Source: JBQTIU01 sp052387815
GTDB taxonomy: Bacteria > Pseudomonadota > Alphaproteobacteria > CACIAM-22H2
Assembly: GCA_052387815.1 (NCBI GenBank)
Contig: JBQTIU010000026.1
Span: forward strand, 29,893 to 93,892
Direction of reading: 5' to 3'
Length of the DNA: 64,000 nucleotides
The position numbers and the translations under genes are program-made. Under the pieces are notes generated by a model. It saw nothing but the letters and a program-made list of their open reading frames with translations. It was not told where the DNA came from and made no database searches. Below are positions 41,789 through 49,735 of the stretch, in pieces. Each line of letters opens with the position of its first letter. Within the stretch, counting starts at the first letter, position 1.

Positions 41789-42595
41789 ATGGTCGTTCGA
41801 AGGGTCCTCATCGCGGCCGCCGTCCTGGCGGTGGGCGCCGTCGGCCTGCCATCGGCGGCGGAGATGGCCTCGCACCGCGCCGCCTATACGCTGAGCCTGG
41901 GCTCGGCCAAGTCGAACAGCGGGGTGGGCGCCATCGACGGCGGCATGTATCTCGACTTGCAGGAGCTCTGCGACGGGTGGACGCTCAACCAGCGCATGCG
42001 CTTCTTCCTCTTCGATGACGAAGGCGGGAAGGTCGACACCGACATCAGTTTTTCGAGCTGGGAAGCGCGGGACGGGCTTTCCTACCGCTTTAGCCTGCGC
42101 TCGACGCGCGCCGGCGAGGTCAACGAGGAACTGCGCGGCCGGGCTCGGATCGAGGGGCCGGGCAAGAGCGGCAAGGCGGTTTTCACCGTGCCCGCGGGCG
42201 AGTCCATCGAGCTGCCGCCCGGCGCGATGTTCCCCACCGACCATACGATCCTGCTGCTCCGCCGCGCCGACGCCAGCGATCGCCAGGTCTCGCGCATCGT
42301 CTTCGACGGCGTGACGCTCGACGGGGCGCTCGAGGTCAACGCCGTCATCGGCCCCCGGCAGCCGCCCGAGCCTGCCGCCGCCAAGCCGAACATCGCGGCG
42401 ATCGCCAACCGGCCGTCGTGGTCGGTGCGCATGGCGTTCTTCAAGATCGGCGACCACAACACTGCGCCGGAATACGAGACCGGCATGCGGCTGCTCGACA
42501 ACGGGATCGGCGGCGAATTCCTGTTCGAGTACGACAGTTTTTCGATCCGCGCCACGCTCGACCGGCTCGAGGCGCTGCCGAAGCCCGACTGCTGA
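41789..42595 (+). CDS. eipB: EipB-family (DUF1849) periplasmic envelope-integrity protein
   Basis: A 268-residue secreted protein: signal peptide VLIAAAVLAVGAVGLPSAAE (cleaved about residue 24), then ASHRAAYTLSLG, the usual start of DUF1849. In Brucella, EipB is a spiral beta-barrel protein needed for cell-envelope integrity, with a conserved disulfide. Here one Cys lies in LQELCDGWTL and the other is the last residue of the protein (KPDC), matching that pair. ATG 41789 is chosen because it starts the signal peptide; an overlapping out-of-frame ATG lies 8 bases before it. Confidence 0.85.
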   Translation: MVVRRVLIAAAVLAVGAVGLPSAAEMASHRAAYTLSLGSAKSNSGVGAIDGGMYLDLQELCDGWTLNQRMRFFLFDDEGGKVDTDISFSSWEARDGLSYRFSLRSTRAGEVNEELRGRARIEGPGKSGKAVFTVPAGESIELPPGAMFPTDHTILLLRRADASDRQVSRIVFDGVTLDGALEVNAVIGPRQPPEPAAAKPNIAAIANRPSWSVRMAFFKIGDHNTAPEYETGMRLLDNGIGGEFLFEYDSFSIRATLDRLEALPKPDC

Positions 42596-42614
42596 TCGGC
42601 CCCGAGGAGCGGGA

Positions 42615-43538
42615 TCAGGCGCCGTTCGCCGGCCACAGTCGAGCGGCACCGCGCACACCGCTCGAATCGCCGTGCTTGGGTGGGACGAGCTTGGTGTCGA
42701 CGCTGTTGGAGAACACCCCGTCCGTCCAGCGTTCGGGAACTTGGCTGTAGAGTCGGGGCAGGCGCGATAGCCCGCCGCCGAGCACGATCACGTACGGGTC
42801 GAAGATATTGATGACGCAGGCGAGCGCACGCGCCAGCCGGTCGACATAGCGCGCCAGGGAAGCGTCGGCTGCCTGGTCGCCGGCCTGTGCGGCGGCGGCG
42901 ATGTCCGCCGGTTCCATCGACTGGCCGGTGGCGAGGCGGTGGTCGCGGGCGAGGCCGGGACCCGACAGGAACGTCTCGATGCAGCCGGAACGGCCGCAAT
43001 AGCAGGCGGGGCCGGGCCGCTCGTCGGCATGCGGCCAGGGCCGGGGCCAGGGCAGGGGATTGTGGCCCCATTCGCCGGCGATCGCATTGGCGCCCGCTAT
43101 GAGGCGACCCTCGTAGACCAGCCCGCCGCCCACGCCGGTGCCGAGAATGACCCCGAACACGCTGCGCGCCCCGGCCGCCGCGCCGTCCGCCGCCTCGGAC
43201 AAGGCAAAGCAATCGGCATCGTTGGCGAGGCGGACCGGCCGGGCGAGCGCGCGCTCGAGGTCGCGGTCGAGCGCCTGGCCCAACAGGCACAGCGAGTTCG
43301 AGTTCTTGACCCGTCCGCTCGCCGGCGAGATCGTGCCCGGCATGCCGACCCCGACCGATCCCTTGCGTCCGCACGCATGCTCGACCCCGGCCACCAAGCC
43401 GGCGATCGCCGCGAGCGTGGCGGGGTAGTCCCCGGCGGGCGTGGCGACGCGCCGGCGCACGATTTCCCGGCCCGTTTCATCGATGGCCACGGCTTCGATC
43501 TTCGTACCGCCGATGTCGATACCGATCCTCAAGCTCAC
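42615..43538 (-). CDS. ROK-family sugar kinase (fructokinase/N-acetylglucosamine kinase-like)
   Basis: A 307-residue kinase. The ATP-binding start is RIGIDIGGTKIEAVAID, the substrate loop with catalytic Asp is LANDADCFALSEA, and the ROK zinc motif is present in the Cys cluster CYCGRSGCIETF, followed by GTGVGGGLVYEGRLIAGA and the EWGH glutamate-histidine. The GTG start follows a perfect GGAAGGAG. Homologues act on fructose, glucose, mannose or GlcNAc; substrate cannot be told. It stands alone, convergent with eipB. Confidence 0.87.
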   Translation of the reverse strand: MSLRIGIDIGGTKIEAVAIDETGREIVRRRVATPAGDYPATLAAIAGLVAGVEHACGRKGSVGVGMPGTISPASGRVKNSNSLCLLGQALDRDLERALARPVRLANDADCFALSEAADGAAAGARSVFGVILGTGVGGGLVYEGRLIAGANAIAGEWGHNPLPWPRPWPHADERPGPACYCGRSGCIETFLSGPGLARDHRLATGQSMEPADIAAAAQAGDQAADASLARYVDRLARALACVINIFDPYVIVLGGGLSRLPRLYSQVPERWTDGVFSNSVDTKLVPPKHGDSSGVRGAARLWPANGA

Positions 43539-43709
43539 GATTCGGCTCCTTCCGGCATCCGTCCGTTTACGATTTGTTAACCGAAATCTGGCACGAATCG
43601 CCCCCGTGCCGACAGGTGCGGTCTCGGCCACCTCCAGGGTAGACGTATATTGGCGACCGACTGCCGCGGGGGCTCCGAATTCCTCATGGACGGACAACGG
43701 GGAGGTTCG

Positions 43710-44099
43710 ATGCAAACCAGTCGGAACGGCAGCGCGCCGAAGACCGTGCTCATTGTCGAGGACAACGATCTCAACCGAAAACTGTTCCACGACCTGCTCG
43801 TAGCGCATGGCTATGGAACCTTCGAGACCAGGGATGGGATGGAGGCGATGCGGATCGCCCGCGAACATCGGCCGGATCTCATCTTGATGGATATCCAGCT
43901 CCCCGAAGTCTCGGGTCTCGACGTGGCAAAGTGGCTGAAGGACGATCCGGATCTCCAGGATATCCCGCTCATTGCCGTAACCGCGTTCGCGATGAAGGGC
44001 GACGAGGAAAAGATCCGGCAGGGGAGGTGCGAGGCCTATATCGCCAAGCCGATCTCGGTGAAGGATTTCCTCGAAACCGTGCAACGGTTGTTGGGCTGA
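43710..44099 (+). CDS. divK: Single-domain response regulator DivK
   Basis: A 129-residue CheY-like receiver. In Caulobacter relatives DivK relays cell-pole information from the kinases PleC/DivJ to CckA and also stimulates PleD. Conserved residues are intact: the acidic pair in VLIVEDNDLNRKLF, the phosphoacceptor Asp in LILMDIQLPEVSGLD, Thr/Ala in AVTAFAMKGDEEK and the Lys in YIAKPIS. The ATG at 43710 follows GGGGAGG. It is followed by pleD, the normal order, but pleD is broken. Confidence 0.92.
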   Translation: MQTSRNGSAPKTVLIVEDNDLNRKLFHDLLVAHGYGTFETRDGMEAMRIAREHRPDLILMDIQLPEVSGLDVAKWLKDDPDLQDIPLIAVTAFAMKGDEEKIRQGRCEAYIAKPISVKDFLETVQRLLG

Positions 44100-44126
44100 C
44101 GACCAGCGGGCCGCGGTTTTAAGCCG

Positions 44127-45641
44127 ATGCCGGGGCGCGTCCTGATTGTCGACGATCTTGAGCCCAACGTCAAACTCCTAGCAGGGTGCGGAAAAACTCC
44201 GACGAGGAAGCTGATGGCGCAACAATCGAATCGGCAGCATCTCGTCTTTGAATCATTGTTGCGTTCAGCGATCGACCGGCGAATCAATCTTGCGTCATCG
44301 GCGCTCGAAATTCCTTTTTCCGCACCCTGCTAGAGGCGCGGCTGGCGGCCGAGTATTTCAGCGTCGCCACCGCCCTCAGCGGCGCCGGGCCATCAGATGC
44401 GCCCGCGCAGACCCGCCGGATATCGTTCTCCTGGACGTGATGATGCCGGGGATGGACGGCTTCGAGGTCTGCTGGCGCTTGAAGGCTGATCCCCTGACAC
44501 GGCATGTGCCGGTGGTCATGGTCACGGCGGTGTCGGGCGCAGAGGAGCGCGGGCTCGAGGCCGGCGCCGCCGATTTCCTCACCAAGCCGATCCGCGAGGC
44601 GTCGCCGAGGGCGCGCCTTCGCTCGCTCGTCCGTTTCAAGATGGTGGCCGACGAATGGCGCCTGCGTGAAGGGACCAACCGGCAGTTCGGCATCAACGGC
44701 GAGACGTCCGTCTGTGCCGACATCGACGCGCGCGAGGCGCGCGTTTTGGCGATCGACCGACACGTCGTCGAGTTCGCGAGCGACCGGGCCTCGGCGCTCG
44801 AACGGGCCGCCCGCGAGAATTTCGATCTCGTGATCGTGAATCTCCTGCTCCGCGACGCGGAGGGGCTCAGGCTTTGCGCCAAGCTCCGGTCCCGGGAGGC
44901 GACCCGCCACACCCCGATCATGGCGGTGGTCGAGGACGGCGACCACGACCTCCTCGCCAAGGCGCTCGATCTCGGCGTCAGCGACTACCTGGTGAGCCCG
45001 GTCGACCGCTGCGAGCTGATGGCCCGCTGCCGTACCCAGAATCGCCGCCGCCGCTACCAGGAACGGCTGCGCGCCAATTACGAGCGCAACCTGTCGTGGT
45101 GCTGAGCGATAACCTGATCGGCCTCCATAACCGCCGCTATCTTTCGAACCATCTCGACTCGCTGCTCGCCCGCGCCGCTGAGACCGGCAGGCCCCTCGGC
45201 TTGCTGATGATCGACGTCGACTTCTTCAAGTCGGTCAATGACACCCACAGGCACGCGGCGGGCGACGAGGTGTTGCGGGCAGTCGCCAACCGCCTGATGT
45301 ATTTCGTGCGCGGTTTGGACTCCGTGGCACGCTGGGGCGGGGAGGAGTTTGCGGTCGTCATCCCCGATGCCGACGCCGCGATCGCCGGCAAGGTCGCGGA
45401 ACGCCTGCGGCGAGCCGTCGCCAACCCTTCCATCGCCATCTCGACCGCCGAGGGAGGGCGCGAACCCAGGGTGACGGTGAGCATCGGCTGGGCGCTGAGC
45501 GGCCCCGGTCTCGCGACGCAGGATGGCTTGCTGCGCGCGGCCGATGCGGCGCTCTACGAAGCCAAGCGAAGCGGCCGCAACCGGGTGGTCAGGGCGGGCG
45601 AGGGCGAGGGGGCCTCGCCGGCCCTCGTCGCCCTCGCCTGA
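44127..45641 (+). pseudogene. pleD: Disrupted pleD (diguanylate cyclase response regulator)
   Basis: PleD carries two receiver domains and a GGDEF domain making cyclic di-GMP. The pieces are all here: VLIVDDLEPNVKLL (receiver 1), IVLLDVMMPGMDGFEV with the phosphoacceptor Asp, receiver 2, and the GGDEF domain with RWGGEEFAVVIPD. But a 148-bp element at 44182-44329 splits codon 19 onward, one G is missing near 44387-44389, and one base (the A of an expected ATG) is missing near 45096. Removing the element with one target copy and restoring both bases gives one continuous frame. As written, the gene is dead; a separate GGDEF fragment could conceivably be translated from 45111 on. Confidence 0.85.
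44182..44329. mobile_element. 148-bp MITE inside pleD
   Basis: A non-coding element bounded by 15-bp perfect inverted repeats, CAGGGTGCGGAAAAA at 44182-44196 and its complement at 44315-44329, flanked by a 4-bp target duplication CTAG (44178-44181, 44330-44333). Excising the element with one CTAG restores the pleD reading frame at NVKLLEARLAAEYF. There is no room for a transposase, so it was mobilised in trans. Its ends differ from those of the IS at 8961, so that IS is not its parent. A CTAG duplication fits YTAR targets of some IS5-family elements. Confidence 0.88.
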
Positions 45642-45660
45642 ACGCCCAAGCGAACGGCCG

Positions 45661-45828
45661 CTACTTGATCCGGCCTTCCTTGAAGACGACGTGCTTGCGC
45701 GCCACCGGGTCGTATTTGCGCAGTTGCATCTTCTCGGTGTTCTTCTTCGGGTTTTTCGTCGTCACGTAGAAGTACCCGGTGTCCGCGGTGCTGACCAGCT
45801 TGATCAGCAGTTGCTTCGACTTCGCCAT
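45661..45828 (-). CDS. rpmG: 50S ribosomal protein L33
   Basis: A 55-residue protein of the large ribosomal subunit. It begins MAKSKQLLIKLVSTADTGYFYV and ends with TKNPKKNTEKMQLRKYDPVARKH, the standard L33 sequence. It lacks the two CxxC zinc motifs, so it is the zinc-independent form. The gene lies behind pleD in the opposite orientation, a common alphaproteobacterial arrangement. Nothing unusual. Confidence 0.97.
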   Translation of the reverse strand: MAKSKQLLIKLVSTADTGYFYVTTKNPKKNTEKMQLRKYDPVARKHVVFKEGRIK

Positions 45829-45930
45829 GGTCGTGTTCCAATCGTGTGGACGGGGTCCGTGCGGTAAGCAAGGGGTAGGAGGGAACGTCGGGGCTGTCAA
45901 GCCGGTCTCCGCGCCCATTCCTGCACCGCC

Positions 45931-47550
45931 TCAGCGCGGCTGCGCCGCCAACTGGGCCGATCGCAACGCCCAGGCGTAGAGCGGGCCGTCGGCGAGCAGC
46001 CCGCGGGCGAGTTCGAGATCGCTCGCCCGCTCGGCTGGTTCCGGCATGCACAGGGCGCGCAGCGCCTTCAGTCGCGCCGGGTCCGAATGGTCCGCCGAAC
46101 GCCACTCGGCCATCGTCGCGGCAGACGTGATGCGCCCGCGGCGCACCGCCTCCAAGATCGTCCCGGCATCCTCGTTGCCGCCGCTGGTGCAGATCGACGG
46201 CAGTACCCCGAGGTCTTGCAAGGAATAGCCCGAGGGGGCGTGGAAACGCGCCCAAGTGAGCACGAGTTCGCCCTCGTTGGGCAGCGAAACCACGGTTTGG
46301 ACCGAGCCCTTGCCAAACGACGTCGTGCCGATCACCACGGCGCGGCCGTTGTCCAGGAGCGCCGCCGCCACGATCTCCGACGCCGAGGCGGAAGACCCGT
46401 TGATGAGCACGACCAGCGGCAGGTTCTCACCGATGTCGCCGCTTCGCGCGCGGCTGCCCTGAGGGCTGGCGGGGTGACGCCCGCGCGTCGACACGATGGG
46501 ACCCTCGGCCAGGAACAGATCGGCGACCGAAATGGCCTGGTCGAGCAGGCCGCCCAGATTGCCGCGCAGGTCGAGCACCGTGCCCTTGAGGGCAGGGCCG
46601 ATCTCGCGCCTCGCGCGTTTGATGGCGGCGGTCAGCCGGTCGGTCGTGTGCTGGTTGAAGCCCGCGACGCGGATGTAGGCGACATCGCCGTCGCCGCGGT
46701 AGGTCACGGTCGGCGGTACGATCAGCGCACGGGTTAACGTCAATTGCAGGTGGTCTTGACCCTGGCGATGGATCGCCATCCGGACCGACTGGCCGATCGG
46801 CCCGCGCAGGCGGCGGACGACATCGCGCGCCGGCATGCCCGTGGTCGGTTCGGTCTCGATCTCGACGATGCGGTCGTCGATCCGAAGGTCGGCGTGGGCC
46901 GCAGGCGAGTCGGGAATGACCGTGGCCACCCGGATATCCCCGTTCTCGGTGTCGATCGTGATGCCGATGCCCCCGAACCCCTCGCGCGCGGCGCGGCTGT
47001 CGCGGGCCGTTTCCCGGCCGGCGTAGCGGGAATAGGTGTCGAGCCGAGTGAGGGCGCCATCGATGACCGTCTGGTAAAGGGCCTCCATGCTCGCCTCGCC
47101 GATGGCCGCGGAATGGGCGCGCAGGCTTTCGATGACGGCGACCGTGGTCTCGGCCCAGCTTTGCGCATGGTCGGTTTGCGGCACGTCGAAGGCGGCGAGC
47201 AAAGTACCGTCCGCGCGGGCCTCGAACCGATCCTCGTGTCGCCTCACCTCAAGCTTCGGATCGAGCCGGCTGATGCGCCCGAGCCCGCTGCCCGCCAGCG
47301 CGGCGAGCGGCACCGGCTGGAGATATTTTTCGGCGATCTGATCGTAGGCGCTCGAGAAGAATTGCGTCGCCTCGGCGGGCAATGCGTCGGTGCGGACGGC
47401 CTCGCGCGGACCCGCGCAGGCGGCCAACAGCATTAACGCGCCGAACAGCGCCCCGCGCCGGTGCGCCGGGCTCGCGCCCGTATGCCTGCCGCCCAAGAAT
47501 TTATCTAAGACAATGAACAACGCCGCGCAATCCTTTGATATCTCGAACAC
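45931..47550 (-). CDS. S41-family carboxyl-terminal processing protease, lipoprotein
   Basis: A periplasmic protease of the CtpA/Tsp type, probably anchored by lipid: LMLLAACAG is a lipobox with its Cys about residue 45. A PDZ domain (about 195-280, GFGGIGITIDTENGDIRVATVIPDS) precedes the peptidase domain with the nucleophile Ser in GSSASASEI and the catalytic Lys in TSFGKGSVQT. The GTG start at 47550 gives an unusually long 44-residue leader; a TTG about 18 codons later would give a normal lipoprotein signal. The 539-residue length is otherwise ordinary. Confidence 0.85.
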   Translation of the reverse strand: MFEISKDCAALFIVLDKFLGGRHTGASPAHRRGALFGALMLLAACAGPREAVRTDALPAEATQFFSSAYDQIAEKYLQPVPLAALAGSGLGRISRLDPKLEVRRHEDRFEARADGTLLAAFDVPQTDHAQSWAETTVAVIESLRAHSAAIGEASMEALYQTVIDGALTRLDTYSRYAGRETARDSRAAREGFGGIGITIDTENGDIRVATVIPDSPAAHADLRIDDRIVEIETEPTTGMPARDVVRRLRGPIGQSVRMAIHRQGQDHLQLTLTRALIVPPTVTYRGDGDVAYIRVAGFNQHTTDRLTAAIKRARREIGPALKGTVLDLRGNLGGLLDQAISVADLFLAEGPIVSTRGRHPASPQGSRARSGDIGENLPLVVLINGSSASASEIVAAALLDNGRAVVIGTTSFGKGSVQTVVSLPNEGELVLTWARFHAPSGYSLQDLGVLPSICTSGGNEDAGTILEAVRRGRITSAATMAEWRSADHSDPARLKALRALCMPEPAERASDLELARGLLADGPLYAWALRSAQLAAQPR

Positions 47551-47690
47551 AAGGTTACAGAAGCCGCTCCCCGGCAGCGCGCCGCCGACGCCTCTTTTCG
47601 AACCCCAGACCGTGATCCCGAGGCGCGGCAGGTGGGAGCGACCAATGTCGCCGCCAAAAATTAAGAATTAGTCGGAGCGGATCGGTTTGA

Positions 47691-49712
47691 CTATCGAATT
47701 CTGCCTCGCCGGCGCCCGGGGCGACCGCTGTCCAAAAGATCGAACACGATCCCGCCGGTCGCCGGGTTGGCTTCCACCAAGCGGACCTCGACCGCCTCGC
47801 CGAGGGCAAAGACACGGGCCGAGCGGCGGCCGCGCAATTGCTGGCGCGTGGGATCGTGGACATAGAAGTCGTCAGGCAGCGCCCGGATCGGCACCAACCC
47901 GTCGGCACCGAGCTCGTCGAGGGTGACGAACAGCCCGAACCGCGCCACCCCGGAGATGTGGGCCGGGAACCGCGCCCCGGTACGCTCCGCGAGATAGGCC
48001 GCGACGTAACGATCGAGGGCGTCGCGCTCGGCCTCTGTCGCTCGACGCTCGGTCGAGGAGAGATGGCCGGCGAGGTCATTGAAGACGGCCGCCGCGCCGT
48101 CGGGCAGGCCGCCCTCGCCGAGCTTGAGGCCGGCGATGAGGGCGCGGTGGACAAGGAGGTCCGCGTAGCGTCGGATGGGCGAGGTGAAGTGTGCATAGCG
48201 CCTCAGCGCCAGGCCGAAATGGCCGCGGTTTTCCGGGTTGTAGATGGCCAGCGACTGGCAGCGCAGCACGAGGTTGTTGACCAGGTTGCGATGCGGCGTG
48301 TCGGCGGCCCACTCGAGGATGCGGCTGAAATGCTGCGCCGAGAGCACTTGGCCTCTGGCCAGGCGAAAACCAAGGCCGTCGAGGACTTGGCGCAGGGCGG
48401 CGAGCTTTTCGGGGTCGGGATCGTCGTGCACCCGGTACATGCAAGGCAGGCGCCGTTCCTCGAGGCTTTCGGCGGCGCAGACATTGGCCGCGATCATGAA
48501 TTCCTCGATCAGCCGATGGCTGTCGAGGCGCAGGCGCGGAACGATGCGCTCCACCCGCCCGCCGCGGCCGAGGACGACCTTGCGCTCCTCGAGATCGAGG
48601 TCGAGCGTCCCGCGCTCGGCCCGGGCCTGGGCGAGCGCCCGATAGGCCGCATAGAGCGGCGCGATCGCGGTCTCGGACAAAGCTGCCGCCGCGCCTTGGG
48701 GCCGGCCGTCGGCGGCCTCCTGGACCTCGTCATAGGTGAGGCGAGCGGCCGAGCGGATCATCGCCCGCGTGAACTTATGACGGCGTTTGCGGCCCTCCGC
48801 ATCGAACCAAATGTGGACGGCAAGGCAAGGCCGGTCCTCGCGCGGACGCAGCGAACAGAGGTCGTTCGACAGCCGCTCGGGGAGCATCGGCACGACACGG
48901 TCGGGGAAATAGACCGAATTCCCGCGCTCGTGCGCCGCGCGGTCGAGGGCGTCGCCAGCGCGCGCATACCAGGCGACGTCGGCGATCGCGACGACGAGAT
49001 GGAAGCCTCCCGGATTGGCGGCATCGGGTTCGGTGAACACGGCGTCGTCGAAGTCGCGGGCGTCGGCGCCGTCGATGGTGACCAGCGGCAATTGGCGCAG
49101 ATCCTCGCGCCCGCCGGGTGGCGCCGGACGGGCGCGCCGCGCGGCCTTGAGGGCGGCGGCGTCGAATACGGTCGGGATGTCGTGACTCAAGATGGCGATG
49201 AGGCTCGCCGCTCCGGGGTCCGAAGCGTGGCCGAGGCGTTCGACGATCCGGGCTTGCGGCAGGCCGAGGCGCATGGCCGGCATGACATCCGCCAGCACCA
49301 AGTCCCCGCGCCGCAAGGCCCCTCCCGCGCCGGGGCCGGGGCCGCGGCCAGGGGCGAGCGCGAACTCGGTCCTGAGCTTGCGCTCGGTCGACTGCAAGCG
49401 CCCGCCGTTCGCATCGGGGCGATAGATCGCGACGATGCGTTTAGGCGCGGCGTCTAGGCGGCGCAAAACGCTCGCCGTGTAGACGCCGCCGGGCTCCCGC
49501 CGCACGCGGACCAACGCCTGCTCGCCTTCGGCCAGGGCCGGACCCGCGGCCCGAATACGGATTTCGGGCGGCGCGGCTGGACCGCGCCAATCGAGCGGCC
49601 GCGCCAGGGCTTCGCCCGCCTCGACATCGACCGCGACCACCTCGATGAGCAGGGTTTCCGGCAGGCCTCCGGCCGGCGCGCGGCGGCTAGGACCGGGCTT
49701 CGAGCGGTGCAA
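47691..49712 (-). CDS. rnr: Ribonuclease R lacking the N-terminal helix-turn-helix domain
   Basis: RNase R degrades structured RNA 3' to 5'. Cold-shock-like domains (about 20-170), the RNB catalytic domain with TIDGADARDFDDAVF (metal-binding Asp cluster) and a C-terminal S1 domain (HISGVARFGLFVTLDELGADG) are intact. The usual 70-80-residue winged-helix start is missing: similarity begins at LLIEVVAVDVEAGEALARPLDW, and the topA stop lies just upstream. The only plausible start is a TTG at 49712 (673 residues, against 750-810 usual). Either a deletion between topA and rnr removed the domain or translation begins at an unusual codon. Confidence 0.85.
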   Translation of the reverse strand: MHRSKPGPSRRAPAGGLPETLLIEVVAVDVEAGEALARPLDWRGPAAPPEIRIRAAGPALAEGEQALVRVRREPGGVYTASVLRRLDAAPKRIVAIYRPDANGGRLQSTERKLRTEFALAPGRGPGPGAGGALRRGDLVLADVMPAMRLGLPQARIVERLGHASDPGAASLIAILSHDIPTVFDAAALKAARRARPAPPGGREDLRQLPLVTIDGADARDFDDAVFTEPDAANPGGFHLVVAIADVAWYARAGDALDRAAHERGNSVYFPDRVVPMLPERLSNDLCSLRPREDRPCLAVHIWFDAEGRKRRHKFTRAMIRSAARLTYDEVQEAADGRPQGAAAALSETAIAPLYAAYRALAQARAERGTLDLDLEERKVVLGRGGRVERIVPRLRLDSHRLIEEFMIAANVCAAESLEERRLPCMYRVHDDPDPEKLAALRQVLDGLGFRLARGQVLSAQHFSRILEWAADTPHRNLVNNLVLRCQSLAIYNPENRGHFGLALRRYAHFTSPIRRYADLLVHRALIAGLKLGEGGLPDGAAAVFNDLAGHLSSTERRATEAERDALDRYVAAYLAERTGARFPAHISGVARFGLFVTLDELGADGLVPIRALPDDFYVHDPTRQQLRGRRSARVFALGEAVEVRLVEANPATGGIVFDLLDSGRPGRRRGRIR

Positions 49713-49735
49713 TGACGGCGCTTCTCGCGGGGCGA

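Noticed and set aside
44127..45641. Programmed frameshifting in pleD
   Set aside because: The two shifts lack slippery heptamers, both are single-base losses, and a transposable element interrupts the same gene, so decay is the better explanation.
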